Shown here: positions 8,134-17,303 of the stretch, one piece after another
How positions within the stretch are numbered: position 1 is the first letter of the stretch
How the letters are laid out: each line of letters opens with the position of its first letter
From: Streptomyces sp. 6-11-2
GTDB lineage: Bacteria; Actinomycetota; Actinomycetes; Streptomycetales; Streptomycetaceae
Length of the DNA: 64,000 bases
NCBI RefSeq assembly: GCF_006540305.1
Contig: NZ_BJOR01000001.1
Coordinates: 2,728,001-2,792,000, forward strand
Direction of reading: 5' to 3'
Position numbers and translations under genes: made by a program
Notes under the pieces: model-generated
Database searches by the model: none
The model's input: only the letters and a program-made list of their open reading frames with translations
Told to the model about the DNA's origin: nothing

Positions 8134-9762
8134 ATGATCAGGACCTCCACCTCGCCGGAGGCGCCCGCCACGGGCGCCTGGGAGGAGTTGGTCACCACCG
8201 CCCTGCTCGGCACGGACCGGCGCACACCCCCGGGCGGCACACCCGGACGGACCGCGCCGGTGGCGCTGCTCGACGCGGCAGCCGTGCAGACCGTACGGCG
8301 GCGTGCGGGACTGCGCCCCGCGCCCGCGGCCCGGCGCCCGGAGCCCGCACCGGAGGATCCGCGTCCGCCGCTGCCCGCGGCCGCGGCCCGCAGGCTCGCC
8401 ATGCTGCTGGCCGACCGGCCCGGTACGGCGGCCGGCCGCCGGGGAACGGCACCGGACCTGATGGAACTGCTGCCCCAGTGGCTCGCGGCGGCGAACGCCC
8501 ACGGGTACGCCCCGCCCCCGGAGGCACTACCCGCCCTGCTGGACGCCGCGAGGGCCCGTACGGACCTGCGTCCGGCCGCACTGGGCTTCGGCGGCCCACG
8601 CGCCCTGTGGCTGGCGGGGCTGAACCCGGACTGGCGGTTCGCCCTGCGGGCGGCCCCGGGCGCCGGTGCCGCCCGCAGCGGCTCCGGGGACGCCGACCGT
8701 GTCCGCAAGCTGTGGGAGGAGGGTCTGTTCGCGGAGCGGGTCGCGCTGCTGGCGTCGATACGTGCGCACTCGCCCGCCGCCGCACGCGAACTGCTCGCCG
8801 GCTCCTGGCCCACCGAGCGGGCCGAGGACCGGCTGATGTTCGTCGACTCCCTGCGGACGGGTCTCGGCCCGGACGACGAGGAGTTCCTGGAGCAGGCCCT
8901 GTCCGACCGCAGCCGCAACGTACGGTCCACGGCCGCGGAGTTGCTCTCGGCACTGCCCGGATCGGCGCTCGCCGCACGGATGGCGGCCCGGGCCCGCTCC
9001 TGCGTGGCCGTCGACCACACCCGCGGGACACCCACGCTCGTCGTCGAGGCGCCGCACGAGTGCGACTCGGCCATGGAACGCGATGGGATCGCCCCCAAGG
9101 CTCCGGCAGGACGGGGCGAACGATCTTGGTGGCTGGGCCAGTTGGTGGAGGCGGCGCCGCTCGGGACCTGGCCCGGACGGCTGGGCGGACGCACGCCGCG
9201 GGAGATCGTGGCCCTGCCGGTCGCGGACGGATGGCAGGGCGAACTGCACGCCGCCTGGTGCCGGGCGGCGGTGAGGCAGCGGGACGCACAGTGGGCGCGG
9301 GCGCTGCTCGGGCCGCCCGCGGCCCCCGACGCCGGTGGCCCCGGCGCGGTGTCCCTGGCCGAGCGCGCCAAGCTGCTCGGCACGCTGGACGCCGCCGAAC
9401 GGGCCGACTGGGTGGCCGGATTCATCGCGGCACACGGACTGCCCGAGGCGTTTCAGCTGCTCGGGGTGTGCGCGGTGCCGTGGGCGGCACCGCTCGGGCG
9501 GGCGGTGGTCGACGCGCTCAACATCGCGCGGGACGCAGGGAGTTACCCATGGAGTTTCAGTGGAGTGATGGGGCTTGCCGAGCGGTGCCTGGATCCCGCG
9601 GAGGCGAGTCGGCTCGACGGACTGCTGGCGGTTCCGGACGAGGCGGAGGACGCGTCGCCGGGAGCCGGAGGGTACTGGGCGGAGGCCTTCCAGCGACTGG
9701 TCACGACCCTGCGGCTGCGCTCCGCCATGGCCGGGGAACTGGAGGCGGCGCGGACCGGCTGA
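8134..9762 (+). CDS. DUF5691 family protein
   Basis: This 542-residue protein begins with EELVTTALLGTDRR, which I associate with DUF5691. It is mostly amphipathic helix (for example LLAGSWPTERAEDRLMF and RNVRSTAAELLSALPG), suggesting HEAT-like scaffolding. It has no signal peptide or transmembrane segment. The ATG at 8134 is preferred to an open frame starting at 7957 because GGAAAGGAAG sits directly upstream and the extra 59 residues are not protein-like. It lies 254 bp after the SWIM gene; that spacer is unusually A/T-rich for this window (about 7990-8060) and may hold its own promoter. It is the fifth member of the MoxR-linked module. Confidence 0.82.
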   Translation: MIRTSTSPEAPATGAWEELVTTALLGTDRRTPPGGTPGRTAPVALLDAAAVQTVRRRAGLRPAPAARRPEPAPEDPRPPLPAAAARRLAMLLADRPGTAAGRRGTAPDLMELLPQWLAAANAHGYAPPPEALPALLDAARARTDLRPAALGFGGPRALWLAGLNPDWRFALRAAPGAGAARSGSGDADRVRKLWEEGLFAERVALLASIRAHSPAAARELLAGSWPTERAEDRLMFVDSLRTGLGPDDEEFLEQALSDRSRNVRSTAAELLSALPGSALAARMAARARSCVAVDHTRGTPTLVVEAPHECDSAMERDGIAPKAPAGRGERSWWLGQLVEAAPLGTWPGRLGGRTPREIVALPVADGWQGELHAAWCRAAVRQRDAQWARALLGPPAAPDAGGPGAVSLAERAKLLGTLDAAERADWVAGFIAAHGLPEAFQLLGVCAVPWAAPLGRAVVDALNIARDAGSYPWSFSGVMGLAERCLDPAEASRLDGLLAVPDEAEDASPGAGGYWAEAFQRLVTTLRLRSAMAGELEAARTG

Positions 9763-9790
9763 GTCCCGCCCCGGGTGAAGGCGGGTCTGC

Positions 9791-9809
9791 CTGGGGGCCG
9801 TGCCCCCAG
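9791..9809. terminator. Bidirectional terminator between DUF5691 and icmB
   Basis: CTGGGGGC and GCCCCCAG form a perfect 8-bp stem with a CGT loop in the 104-bp space between two convergent genes. Confidence 0.75.
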
Positions 9810-9866
9810 GACGGGCCGCTCGCACCCGGCCGGCGCCGGGAGATCCCGCGGGAGCCGCCGGCACCC

Positions 9867-10283
<417 letters not shown>

Positions 10284-10439
10284 CACTGCCTCCATGAAGC
10301 GACTACATCCATCCGTACCGACAAGTACCTCACATGTGGCACGGACGCCCCGCACCACACCGTCCGGGGAAGTGAACGAACGTTATCTCCAGCATCCCGC
10401 AACCGGCAGTTTCACGGCGCAGAGGGAGGGGGAAATCAC

Positions 10440-10778
10440 ATGGTGGGACACTCCCCCGAGTTCACCGGGCAGGGGGGACCCGCAGGCCGCGCGTCGTTCC
10501 CCGTCCGCGCGGCCCACGCGCCGCACGCCTTTGCCGCGGCGCGCGGACCACTGCGGGAGCAAGCACGACGGGAGCCGCAACGAGGTCGTCGCACCACCGC
10601 GCCGCAGACCGCGCGCCGCGGTGGTGCGCCGTATCGGCGAGGGCACGAAGGGCACCCGGGGCCGGTGGGGCACGGCGGCGCGAAGCCTGCCCGGCCGACC
10701 GCCCCCGCCGCGACTGCTCACGAGGGCACACGGGGGACAGGGTCGTCCTCCCGCGTGCCGACAGGAGGTCGGCCATGA
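10440..10778 (+). CDS. Possible small Arg/Gly/Pro-rich protein upstream of lipase
   Basis: This 112-codon frame has an excellent ribosome-binding site (GGAGGGGG about 7 bases before the ATG). Its TGA overlaps the ATG of the lipase gene as ATGA, the hallmark of coupled translation. The product is basic and low-complexity, without a signal peptide or known domain. Third-position GC is high in the first 40 codons and falls afterwards, which argues against the whole frame being coding. It could be a real small gene, a coupling leader for the lipase, or chance. The DNA from 10284 to 10439 holds nothing else I can name. Confidence 0.35.
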   Translation: MVGHSPEFTGQGGPAGRASFPVRAAHAPHAFAAARGPLREQARREPQRGRRTTAPQTARRGGAPYRRGHEGHPGPVGHGGAKPARPTAPAATAHEGTRGTGSSSRVPTGGRP

Positions 10779-11638
10779 AGGTCACCAGGGTCGCGGACCC
10801 CATTCTCCCGCTCTGCCGGTGCCTGCTGCCGTGCAGACTCGCGGGGCTCTCACTGGCTCTGCTCAAGGCGACCGCTCTGGAACTCGCGATCCTCGCGGGA
10901 CATCTCCTGCTCTATCCCTCGGGCATCGTCCAGGAGCGCCGCGGCGCCTCCCGCGCGATCCCGGCGCCCGGCACCGCCCAGTTGCCGACCGCGGCCAAGC
11001 CACCGGTCGTGCTGCTGCACGGGTTCATCGACAACCGCTCGGTGTTCGTCCTGCTGCGCCGCAGCCTCGCCCAGCACGGCAGGCAGCGCGTGGAGTCCCT
11101 GAACTACTCGCCGCTGACCTGCGACATCCGCACCGCGGCCGAACTGCTCGGCCGGCACATCGAGGAGATCTGCGAGCGCACCGGCAGCAGGCAGATCGAC
11201 GTCGTCGGGCACAGCCTCGGCGGACTGATCGCCCGTTACTACGTGCAGCGGCTCGGTGGTGATCTGCGGGTCCGCACCCTCGTCACCCTCGGCACCCCGC
11301 ACTCCGGCACCCGGGTCGCGCCGCTGGCCAACGCCCATCCGATCGTGCGGCAGATGCGCCCCGGTTCCGAGCTGATCGAGGAACTGTCGCGCCCCGCGCC
11401 CGGCTGCCGTACGCACTTCGTCAGCTTCTGGAGCGACCTCGACCACCTGATGGACCCGCTGGAGTCGGCCTGCATCGAGCACCCCGACCTGAAGGTGGAG
11501 AACATCCAGGTCAGCGGAATCGGACATCTCGCCCTGCCGCTCCACCCCGCCGTGGCGACCGGGATACGGCAGATCCTCGACACCGCGCGCCCCGGAGACC
11601 CGACCGCCGACCGCGCCGGCGGAGTGACCGTCGCCTGA
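10775..11638 (+). CDS. Alpha/beta hydrolase, lipase-like
   Basis: This 287-residue protein has a hydrophobic N-terminus (about residues 20-48) that reads as a signal anchor or uncleaved signal. The alpha/beta hydrolase core carries VVLLHGFIDNRS (oxyanion loop) near residue 77 and the nucleophile elbow VGHSLGGLIARYY near 145. An acid in the SDLDHLMDP region and a His in VSGIGHLALPLHP complete a plausible triad. The family is often annotated as triacylglycerol lipase or PGAP1-like esterase; the substrate is not evident. The start is supported by AGGAGGT about 7 bases upstream. It is transcribed toward the M23 peptidase gene. Confidence 0.88.
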   Translation: MKVTRVADPILPLCRCLLPCRLAGLSLALLKATALELAILAGHLLLYPSGIVQERRGASRAIPAPGTAQLPTAAKPPVVLLHGFIDNRSVFVLLRRSLAQHGRQRVESLNYSPLTCDIRTAAELLGRHIEEICERTGSRQIDVVGHSLGGLIARYYVQRLGGDLRVRTLVTLGTPHSGTRVAPLANAHPIVRQMRPGSELIEELSRPAPGCRTHFVSFWSDLDHLMDPLESACIEHPDLKVENIQVSGIGHLALPLHPAVATGIRQILDTARPGDPTADRAGGVTVA

Positions 11639-11721
11639 CGGTCGACCCCTCGGGATCGAACGCGACTCGAACACAAAGTTAAAGCCGTCTCCACACCCCG
11701 GCGAAACACGGCTGAATGCCC

Positions 11722-11741
11722 GTTTCCCGCCTCGGGGAAAC
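11722..11741 (+). promoter_or_regulatory. Hairpin in leader of M23 peptidase gene
   Basis: GTTTCCC and GGGAAAC pair perfectly around GCCTCG, about 90 bp before the M23 start and 84 bp after the lipase stop. It may be a weak terminator of the lipase transcript or a leader structure. Confidence 0.4.
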
Positions 11742-11829
11742 CTGTGGAAGATTGTCGCGCCCTCATACCGCCGGGTACAGTCGCCGCACTGCTCTGCCAG
11801 CCCCTGTTGTCGAGGCGAAAGAGAAGTTG

Positions 11830-13281
11830 GTGAACGACCGTCACCCGTCGGGGACCATGGCCGCCCCGGCTCCGGCCTCCGATGCCGCCTCGACGCCCTA
11901 CGCGTCGTATGACGGGCAGGAAGCTGCGTACGGCGACTTCACCACGTACAGCGACTACAACGCCACCGGTTACCACACCGGCACGTACACCACGGCGGAC
12001 TACACCGCCGACCCGCTCCACGCCGGTCTCGCGACCGGCGAGACGCACACCACGGGTGCGTACGACACCACCGGCTGGTCCGCGAACGGCCACCAGAGTC
12101 CGAACTACGACCCGTACGCGGCGCAGCACCACGCCGCCCACGACACCGGCGCGTACGACACCACCGCCTGGGCGACCGGCTACCAGCAGCAACTGGCCTC
12201 CGTTCCACCGCAGTCCACGTCGGTCGACACCAGCGGCCAGTGGGACGCGCAGACCTGGCTCCAGCCGGACCAGACGGCCGCCGCCGACGCCACCCAGCAG
12301 TGGGGCTGGGGCACGCAGGTCTTCGACACCGGCGCGTACGACGCCACGCAGTGGAACGGCGACGGCGGCACCACGGTCGGCGAGAACTTCGAGGGACCCG
12401 AACCGCACGAGCCGCAGGACGGCTTGGCGGAAGAGGAACCGGTCGCCGCGGTCGAGCCGGACCCGGCCCCGCCGCTGCTCGACGACGAGGAAGAAATCAC
12501 CCCCGCCCCGGCCCCGGCCTCCCGAGCGGCCTCCCGCGCAGCGGGCCGCTCCCGGCGCCGCCCCCCGGCCAAGCGCTCCGCACTGCTCACGGTGGCGGTG
12601 CCCTCGGTCTGCGTGATGGGGGTCGCCGGGATCGCCGCCGCCTCCGTGGGCGGTCTGACCGAGGACGGCAAGGAGAGCGCGGCGGCCACGCCCGACGCGC
12701 ACCCCGTCAAGGCGTCCACCGCCAACAACAAGCTGGACACCCAGTTGCAGGGCCTGTCCGCGGGGGCGAACGACTTCGCCGACCGGGCCAGCCGGTACCA
12801 GGAGCGCATCGACCTCAAAGCGCAGCAGGAGGCCGAGAAGAAGAAAGCGGCGGAGGAGGCGGCCCGCAAAGAGCGACTGCGCCCCAAGTTCGCCGTCCCG
12901 GTCTTCGAGAGGGGTCTCAGCGCCTACTTCGGCCAGGCCGGCGTGAACTGGATGTCCGTGCACACCGGCATCGACTTCCCCGTCTCGTACGGGACGACGG
13001 TGCTGGCCGCGACCGACGGCACGGTCCGCACGCAGTGGAACAGCGCCTACGGCAACATGATGATCGTGACCGCGATGGACGGCACGGAGACGTGGTACTG
13101 CCACCTCTCCAGCTACCGGGTCCCCTCCGGTACGACGGTGAAGGCCGGAGAGGCGATCGCCTACTCCGGCAACTCCGGCAACTCCACCGGCCCGCACCTG
13201 CACTTCGAGGTCAGGCCCGCGGGCGGGGCGCCCATCGACCCGCTGTCGTGGCTGCGCAGCCACGGCCTCGACCCGACGTAG
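11830..13281 (+). CDS. M23 family metallopeptidase (peptidoglycan endopeptidase)
   Basis: The protein has 483 residues. The N-terminal ~240 residues are Tyr/Thr/Gly-rich and disordered, with three copies of a GAYDTTxW-like unit. One membrane segment follows (about 256-275, LTVAVPSVCVMGVAGIAAA), then a Lys/Glu/Ala coiled coil (about 315-355). The C-terminal LytM/M23 domain has the zinc ligands HTGIDFP (HxxxD) and HLHFE (HxH). It should cleave peptide cross-links in the wall, with the enzyme outside and the long tail inside the cell. The GTG at 11830 is my best start: the 38 codons before it do not look coding, though the ribosome-binding site is weak. It converges on pcrA with only 9 bp between stops. 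Confidence 0.85.
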   Translation: MNDRHPSGTMAAPAPASDAASTPYASYDGQEAAYGDFTTYSDYNATGYHTGTYTTADYTADPLHAGLATGETHTTGAYDTTGWSANGHQSPNYDPYAAQHHAAHDTGAYDTTAWATGYQQQLASVPPQSTSVDTSGQWDAQTWLQPDQTAAADATQQWGWGTQVFDTGAYDATQWNGDGGTTVGENFEGPEPHEPQDGLAEEEPVAAVEPDPAPPLLDDEEEITPAPAPASRAASRAAGRSRRRPPAKRSALLTVAVPSVCVMGVAGIAAASVGGLTEDGKESAAATPDAHPVKASTANNKLDTQLQGLSAGANDFADRASRYQERIDLKAQQEAEKKKAAEEAARKERLRPKFAVPVFERGLSAYFGQAGVNWMSVHTGIDFPVSYGTTVLAATDGTVRTQWNSAYGNMMIVTAMDGTETWYCHLSSYRVPSGTTVKAGEAIAYSGNSGNSTGPHLHFEVRPAGGAPIDPLSWLRSHGLDPT

Positions 13282-13290
13282 CCCCTCCCG

Positions 13291-15771
13291 CTACAGCTTC
13301 TCCACCGGCGCGTACCGCAGCAGCAGCCGCTTGGGCTTGCCGTCGCCGAAGTCGATCGTCGCCTGGGCCTTGTCGCCCGTGCCCGCGACGGCGACCACCG
13401 AGCCCAGGCCGAACTGGTCGTGCGTGACCCGGTCTCCGACGGCGAGCGCCGCCACCGGCTTCTCCGTGGTGCGGCGGGTGGCGAAGCCCGAGGCGCCGGA
13501 CGCCGACGAGCGAGACCGGGACGAGGACAGCGAGGCCGCCACCGAGGAGGCCGGACCGGAAGGTGCGAAGGCCGAACCGCCCGTCCGCTTCCAGTCCACG
13601 TGCGCCGGCGGGATCTCCTCCAGGAACCGGGAGGGCGGGTTGTACGACGGCTGGCCCCAGGCGCTGCGCATCGACGAACGGGTCAGGTACAGCCGCTCCC
13701 GCGCGCGCGTGATGCCCACGTAGGCCAGGCGCCGCTCCTCCTCCAGCTCCTTGGTCTGGCCGAGGGCGCGCATGTGCGGGAAGACGCCGTCCTCCATGCC
13801 GGTAAGGAAGACCACCGGGAACTCCAGGCCCTTGGCGGTGTGCAGGGTCATCAGCGTGATGACGCCGTCGCCGTCCTCCTCGTCCGGGATCTGGTCGGAG
13901 TCGGCGACCAGGGCGACCTGCTCCAGGAAGTCGGAGAGCGCGACCGGCTCCCCCTCCCCGCGCCCCTGCTCGAACTCCAGAGCGACCGCGGCGAGTTCCT
14001 GGAGGTTCTCGATACGGGTCTCGTCCTGCGGGTCGGTGGAGGCCTGCAACTCGGCCAGGTAGCCCGTGCGCTCCAGGACGGCCTCCAGGATCGTGGCCGG
14101 TCCGGCGCCCGACTCGACGATCGTGCGGAGGTCCTCCATCAGCGTGTTGAACCGCTTGACCGCGTTCGTGGAGCGCGCGGCCATGCCGTACGCCTCGTCG
14201 ACGCGGCGCAGCGCCTGCGGGAAGCTGACCCTCTCCCGCTGGGCGAGGGCGTCGATCATCGCCTCGGCGCGCTCGCCGATGCCCCGCTTGGGCACGTTGA
14301 GGATGCGGCGCAACGGGACGGAGTCCTCGGGGTTGGCCAGGACCCGCAGGTAGGCCAGGACGTCCCGGACCTCCTTGCGCTCGTAGAAGCGGACGCCGCC
14401 GACGACCTTGTAGGGCAGGCCGACGCGGATGAAGATCTCTTCGAAGACACGGGACTGGGCGTTGGTGCGGTAGAAGACGGCGACGTCGCCCGCCTTGGCC
14501 TCGCCCGCGTCCGTGAGGCGGTCTATCTCTTCGGCGACGAACTGCGCCTCGTCGTGCTCGGTGTCGGCGACGTAACCCGTGATGCGGGCGCCCGCGCCGG
14601 CGTTGGTCCACAGGTTCTTGGGGCGGCGGGACTCGTTGCGCTCGATGACCGCGTTGGCGGCGGACAGGATCGTCTGCGTGGAGCGGTAGTTCTGCTCCAG
14701 CAGGATCGTCGTCGCGTCCGGGTAGTCCTCCTCGAACTGGAGGATGTTGCGGATGGTCGCGCCGCGGAAGGCGTAGATCGACTGGTCGGCGTCACCGACC
14801 ACGCACAGCTCGGCCGGCCGCAGGTCGTCCTCGGCGGGCGGTACGTCCACGGGGTGCTCGGCGGTGCCGACCAGTTCCCGTACCAGGGCGTACTGCGCGT
14901 GGTTGGTGTCCTGGTACTCGTCGACCAGGACGTGCCGGAAGCGGCGGCGGTAGTGCTCGGCGACGTCCGGGAAGGCGCGCAGCAGGTTGACCGTCGTCAT
15001 GATCAGGTCGTCGAAGTCGAGGGCGTTGGCCTCGCGCAGCCGCGACTGGTAGAGGACGTAGGCCTGGGCGAGGGTCTTCTCGAAGCCGTCGGTGGCCCGG
15101 GCAGCGAAGTCCTCCTCGTCGATCAGCTCGTTCTTGAGGTTGCTGATCTTGGCGCTGAACGACTTGGGCGGGTAGCGCTTGGGGTCGAGGTCCAGGTCGC
15201 GGCAGACCAGGGCCATCAGGCGCTTGGAGTCGGCGGCGTCGTAGATCGAGAAGGAGGACGTGAAGCCGAGCTTCTTGCTCTCCCGACGCAGGATGCGCAC
15301 GCACGCGCTGTGGAAGGTCATCACCCACATCGCGTTGGCACGCGGTCCGACGAGCTGCTCGACGCGCTCCTTCATCTCGCCGGCGGCCTTGTTGGTGAAG
15401 GTGATCGCCAGGATCTGGCCGGGGTGGGCGCCCCGCTCGGCCAGCAGGTACGCGATCCGGTGCGTGAGCACACGGGTCTTGCCGGAACCGGCGCCGGCCA
15501 CGATGAGCAGCGGGGAGCCGGAGTGCACGACGGCGGCGCGCTGGTTGTCGTTCAGCCCCTCCAGGAGCGCGGCCGGGTCCACGACCGGCCGGTGGGCGCC
15601 GTCGCGGTAGTAGGCGTCCCGGTCCGGGGGCACGTCGAACTTCCCGCCGAACAGATCGTCCGGAACCGGCTCCGGAGCGTGATCGTCCTCGGGCGGCGGC
15701 GGGGGCTCTTCCTCATGGCCGCGGGGGGCCTGGAGATCCGCCAGGAAGCTGTCGTCAAAGAGGCTGCTCAT
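13291..15771 (-). CDS. pcrA: UvrD/PcrA-type ATP-dependent DNA helicase
   Basis: This 826-residue superfamily 1 helicase, usual length for the family, acts 3'-5' in excision repair and replication-fork upkeep. An acidic, Pro-rich N-terminal extension (about 1-65) precedes the Q-motif (LNDNQRAAV) and Walker A (AGAGSGKT). Further motifs are TFTNKAA (Ia), DEYQDTN (II), GDADQSIYAFRGA (III), QNYRST (IV), MTLHTAKGLEFPVVF (V) and VGITRARE (VI). The C-terminal Tudor-like domain (GDRVTHDQFGLGSVV), which contacts RNA polymerase in this family, is present. All motifs are intact. Confidence 0.95.
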   Translation of the reverse strand: MSSLFDDSFLADLQAPRGHEEEPPPPPEDDHAPEPVPDDLFGGKFDVPPDRDAYYRDGAHRPVVDPAALLEGLNDNQRAAVVHSGSPLLIVAGAGSGKTRVLTHRIAYLLAERGAHPGQILAITFTNKAAGEMKERVEQLVGPRANAMWVMTFHSACVRILRRESKKLGFTSSFSIYDAADSKRLMALVCRDLDLDPKRYPPKSFSAKISNLKNELIDEEDFAARATDGFEKTLAQAYVLYQSRLREANALDFDDLIMTTVNLLRAFPDVAEHYRRRFRHVLVDEYQDTNHAQYALVRELVGTAEHPVDVPPAEDDLRPAELCVVGDADQSIYAFRGATIRNILQFEEDYPDATTILLEQNYRSTQTILSAANAVIERNESRRPKNLWTNAGAGARITGYVADTEHDEAQFVAEEIDRLTDAGEAKAGDVAVFYRTNAQSRVFEEIFIRVGLPYKVVGGVRFYERKEVRDVLAYLRVLANPEDSVPLRRILNVPKRGIGERAEAMIDALAQRERVSFPQALRRVDEAYGMAARSTNAVKRFNTLMEDLRTIVESGAGPATILEAVLERTGYLAELQASTDPQDETRIENLQELAAVALEFEQGRGEGEPVALSDFLEQVALVADSDQIPDEEDGDGVITLMTLHTAKGLEFPVVFLTGMEDGVFPHMRALGQTKELEEERRLAYVGITRARERLYLTRSSMRSAWGQPSYNPPSRFLEEIPPAHVDWKRTGGSAFAPSGPASSVAASLSSSRSRSSASGASGFATRRTTEKPVAALAVGDRVTHDQFGLGSVVAVAGTGDKAQATIDFGDGKPKRLLLRYAPVEKL

Positions 15772-15977
15772 CGCTCTACGAGTCTAGGGCGCCCCACCGA
15801 CAACCCGTGGCCACCCCGGGAAATGACCGGTTCGACGAGGCCGAGACCAAGGTCACGGAAACGTATCGGACATACCTCGCACCAACCTTCACACGAGCCA
15901 CACAAGTTGGTTAGCGTGCGGTCTGACCGCATGATCGTCACCGGGGGGATCGCCGGACGACGCGGCCCCCACGCTAT

Positions 15978-16009
15978 CCACCCGAACCCGACGGCCAACC
16001 GGCAGGCGG
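15978..16009 (+). ncRNA. Probable 3' remnant of a c-di-AMP (ydaO/yuaA) riboswitch
   Basis: Just upstream of the NlpC/P60 start, the segment containing CCCGAACCCGACGGCCAACC followed by GGCAGGCGG closely resembles the conserved 3' block of c-di-AMP riboswitches (CCGAACCCGTCAGCTAACC, then GGTAGGCG). It sits about 25 bp before a ribosome-binding site, as in Streptomyces wall-hydrolase genes. I cannot find the matching 5' half (the GGGGAACCGG and GGGTGAATC blocks); only GGGGGGATCGCC at about 15943 is suggestive. It may be degenerate or truncated. Confidence 0.5.
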
Positions 16010-16031
16010 ACGATGGAAGGAGTCGCCTCCC

Positions 16032-17204
16032 TTGGCGTCGCACAGCAGCACGCGGCCCGCCGCAACACCCGGACCAGGTGCGCCCGGACCCGGCACGCAC
16101 AGGGCGGACGGCGACGGGCCGAGCCCGGAGGAGGTCGAGAGGAAGCTCGACTACCTGTACGGCCGGGCGGGGTCGTCGACCGCGCGGAACGACGCCCAGA
16201 AGGACACCGCCCAGAAGAAGGGGGCGAGGCAGCGCGGGCTGGTCGCCGCGCTCCTCGACGACGTCGCCAAGCGCGCTGACATGCTCGGCAAGGCGCGCGA
16301 GATGCTCGGTTCCTTCGCGGCGGCCCCGTACCGCAACGGTGACACCGCCCCCGAGACCGCCGCCCTGCTGCTCACCGAGACCCCGCAGGGCTACTTCGAC
16401 CAGGCCCAGCTGATCGGCCGGCTGAACACACGCCGCGAAAGCCTGGTCGACGGCCACACCGCGCGGCCGCCGGCGCCCGAGACCATGGTCACGGCCCCGG
16501 CCCCGGACACTGCCCCGGCCCCTGACCTCCCTGGGCCGCCGGCCGAGCCGCAGCACGGCATCGCGGCGGCCAAGGCGGCTGTCCAGCGGAAGCTGGCCCA
16601 CGCGCGCGTACTGCTGCTGTCGGCCCCCCAAGCGCATGAGGCCCTGCGCGCGACCGAGCCCGCGCGGCGGACCCAGGCGGCCGAGCACGCGGAGCACGTG
16701 GAGAACGCGGGGAGCACGGTGCACGCAGCGCACGCGGACACCGCAGCGAACGCCGTCCCCTCCCCTGGTCAGGGCGACGGCGCGGCCCCCGGGGTCCCGT
16801 CCGGCGCGTTCCCCGGACGGGCGTCCGGCCCCGCGCAGGCGACCAGGGCCGACCAGGCCCTCGCCTTCGCCCGCGAGCAGATCGGCAAGCCGTACGTGTG
16901 GGGTGCGGCAGGTCCGGGGTCGTACGACTGCTCCGGCCTCACCCAGGCCGCCTGGAAGGCCGCCGGGGTCACGCTGCCCCGCGCCGCCCGCGACCAGGCC
17001 CACGCCGGTACGGCGGTCCCGCTCTCCGCGGCCCGGCCCGGCGACCTCGTCTTCTTCGCCTTCTTCGGCGACGCGGACCACGTCGGTCTCTACGCCGGTG
17101 ACGGCGTGATGATCCACGCGCCGAGGCCCGGCGGCCGCGTCCGCGAGGAGTCCGTCCACCACGACGGCGCATCGGCGGTGCACCGCGTGGTGCGGCCGGA
17201 CTGA
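16032..17204 (+). CDS. NlpC/P60 peptidase lacking a visible signal peptide
   Basis: The protein has 390 residues. A helical region at about 38-130 (EEVERKLDYLYGRAG onward) resembles the coiled coil of secreted Streptomyces NlpC/P60 proteins, and a variable Ala/Pro/His-rich linker follows. The NlpC/P60 domain starts near 277, with the catalytic Cys in SYDCSG, His in DHVGLY and a polar residue near MIHAP. It would cut D-Glu-diamino acid bonds in peptidoglycan. The TTG start is supported by GGAAGGAG about 9 bases upstream. Family members usually open with a basic stretch and a hydrophobic signal; here the hydrophobic core is missing (residues 1-35 are Ser, Pro, Gly and Thr), so export is doubtful. 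It may be decaying or a recently lost export signal. Confidence 0.8.
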   Translation: MASHSSTRPAATPGPGAPGPGTHRADGDGPSPEEVERKLDYLYGRAGSSTARNDAQKDTAQKKGARQRGLVAALLDDVAKRADMLGKAREMLGSFAAAPYRNGDTAPETAALLLTETPQGYFDQAQLIGRLNTRRESLVDGHTARPPAPETMVTAPAPDTAPAPDLPGPPAEPQHGIAAAKAAVQRKLAHARVLLLSAPQAHEALRATEPARRTQAAEHAEHVENAGSTVHAAHADTAANAVPSPGQGDGAAPGVPSGAFPGRASGPAQATRADQALAFAREQIGKPYVWGAAGPGSYDCSGLTQAAWKAAGVTLPRAARDQAHAGTAVPLSAARPGDLVFFAFFGDADHVGLYAGDGVMIHAPRPGGRVREESVHHDGASAVHRVVRPD

Positions 17205-17303
17205 GGGCGGCGCGTCCCGTCCGGCCTTTCGGTGGGCCGGTTTATGCACGCGCCCGCGCGCGTGCCCCGCGCAGGGGCGCGCGAAGCTCCTTAGCATCGG
17301 GCC

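Noticed and set aside
13420..16413. 997-codon rightward open frame opposite pcrA
   Set aside because: It runs antisense through all helicase motifs and into the NlpC/P60 gene in another frame; no domain is recognisable.
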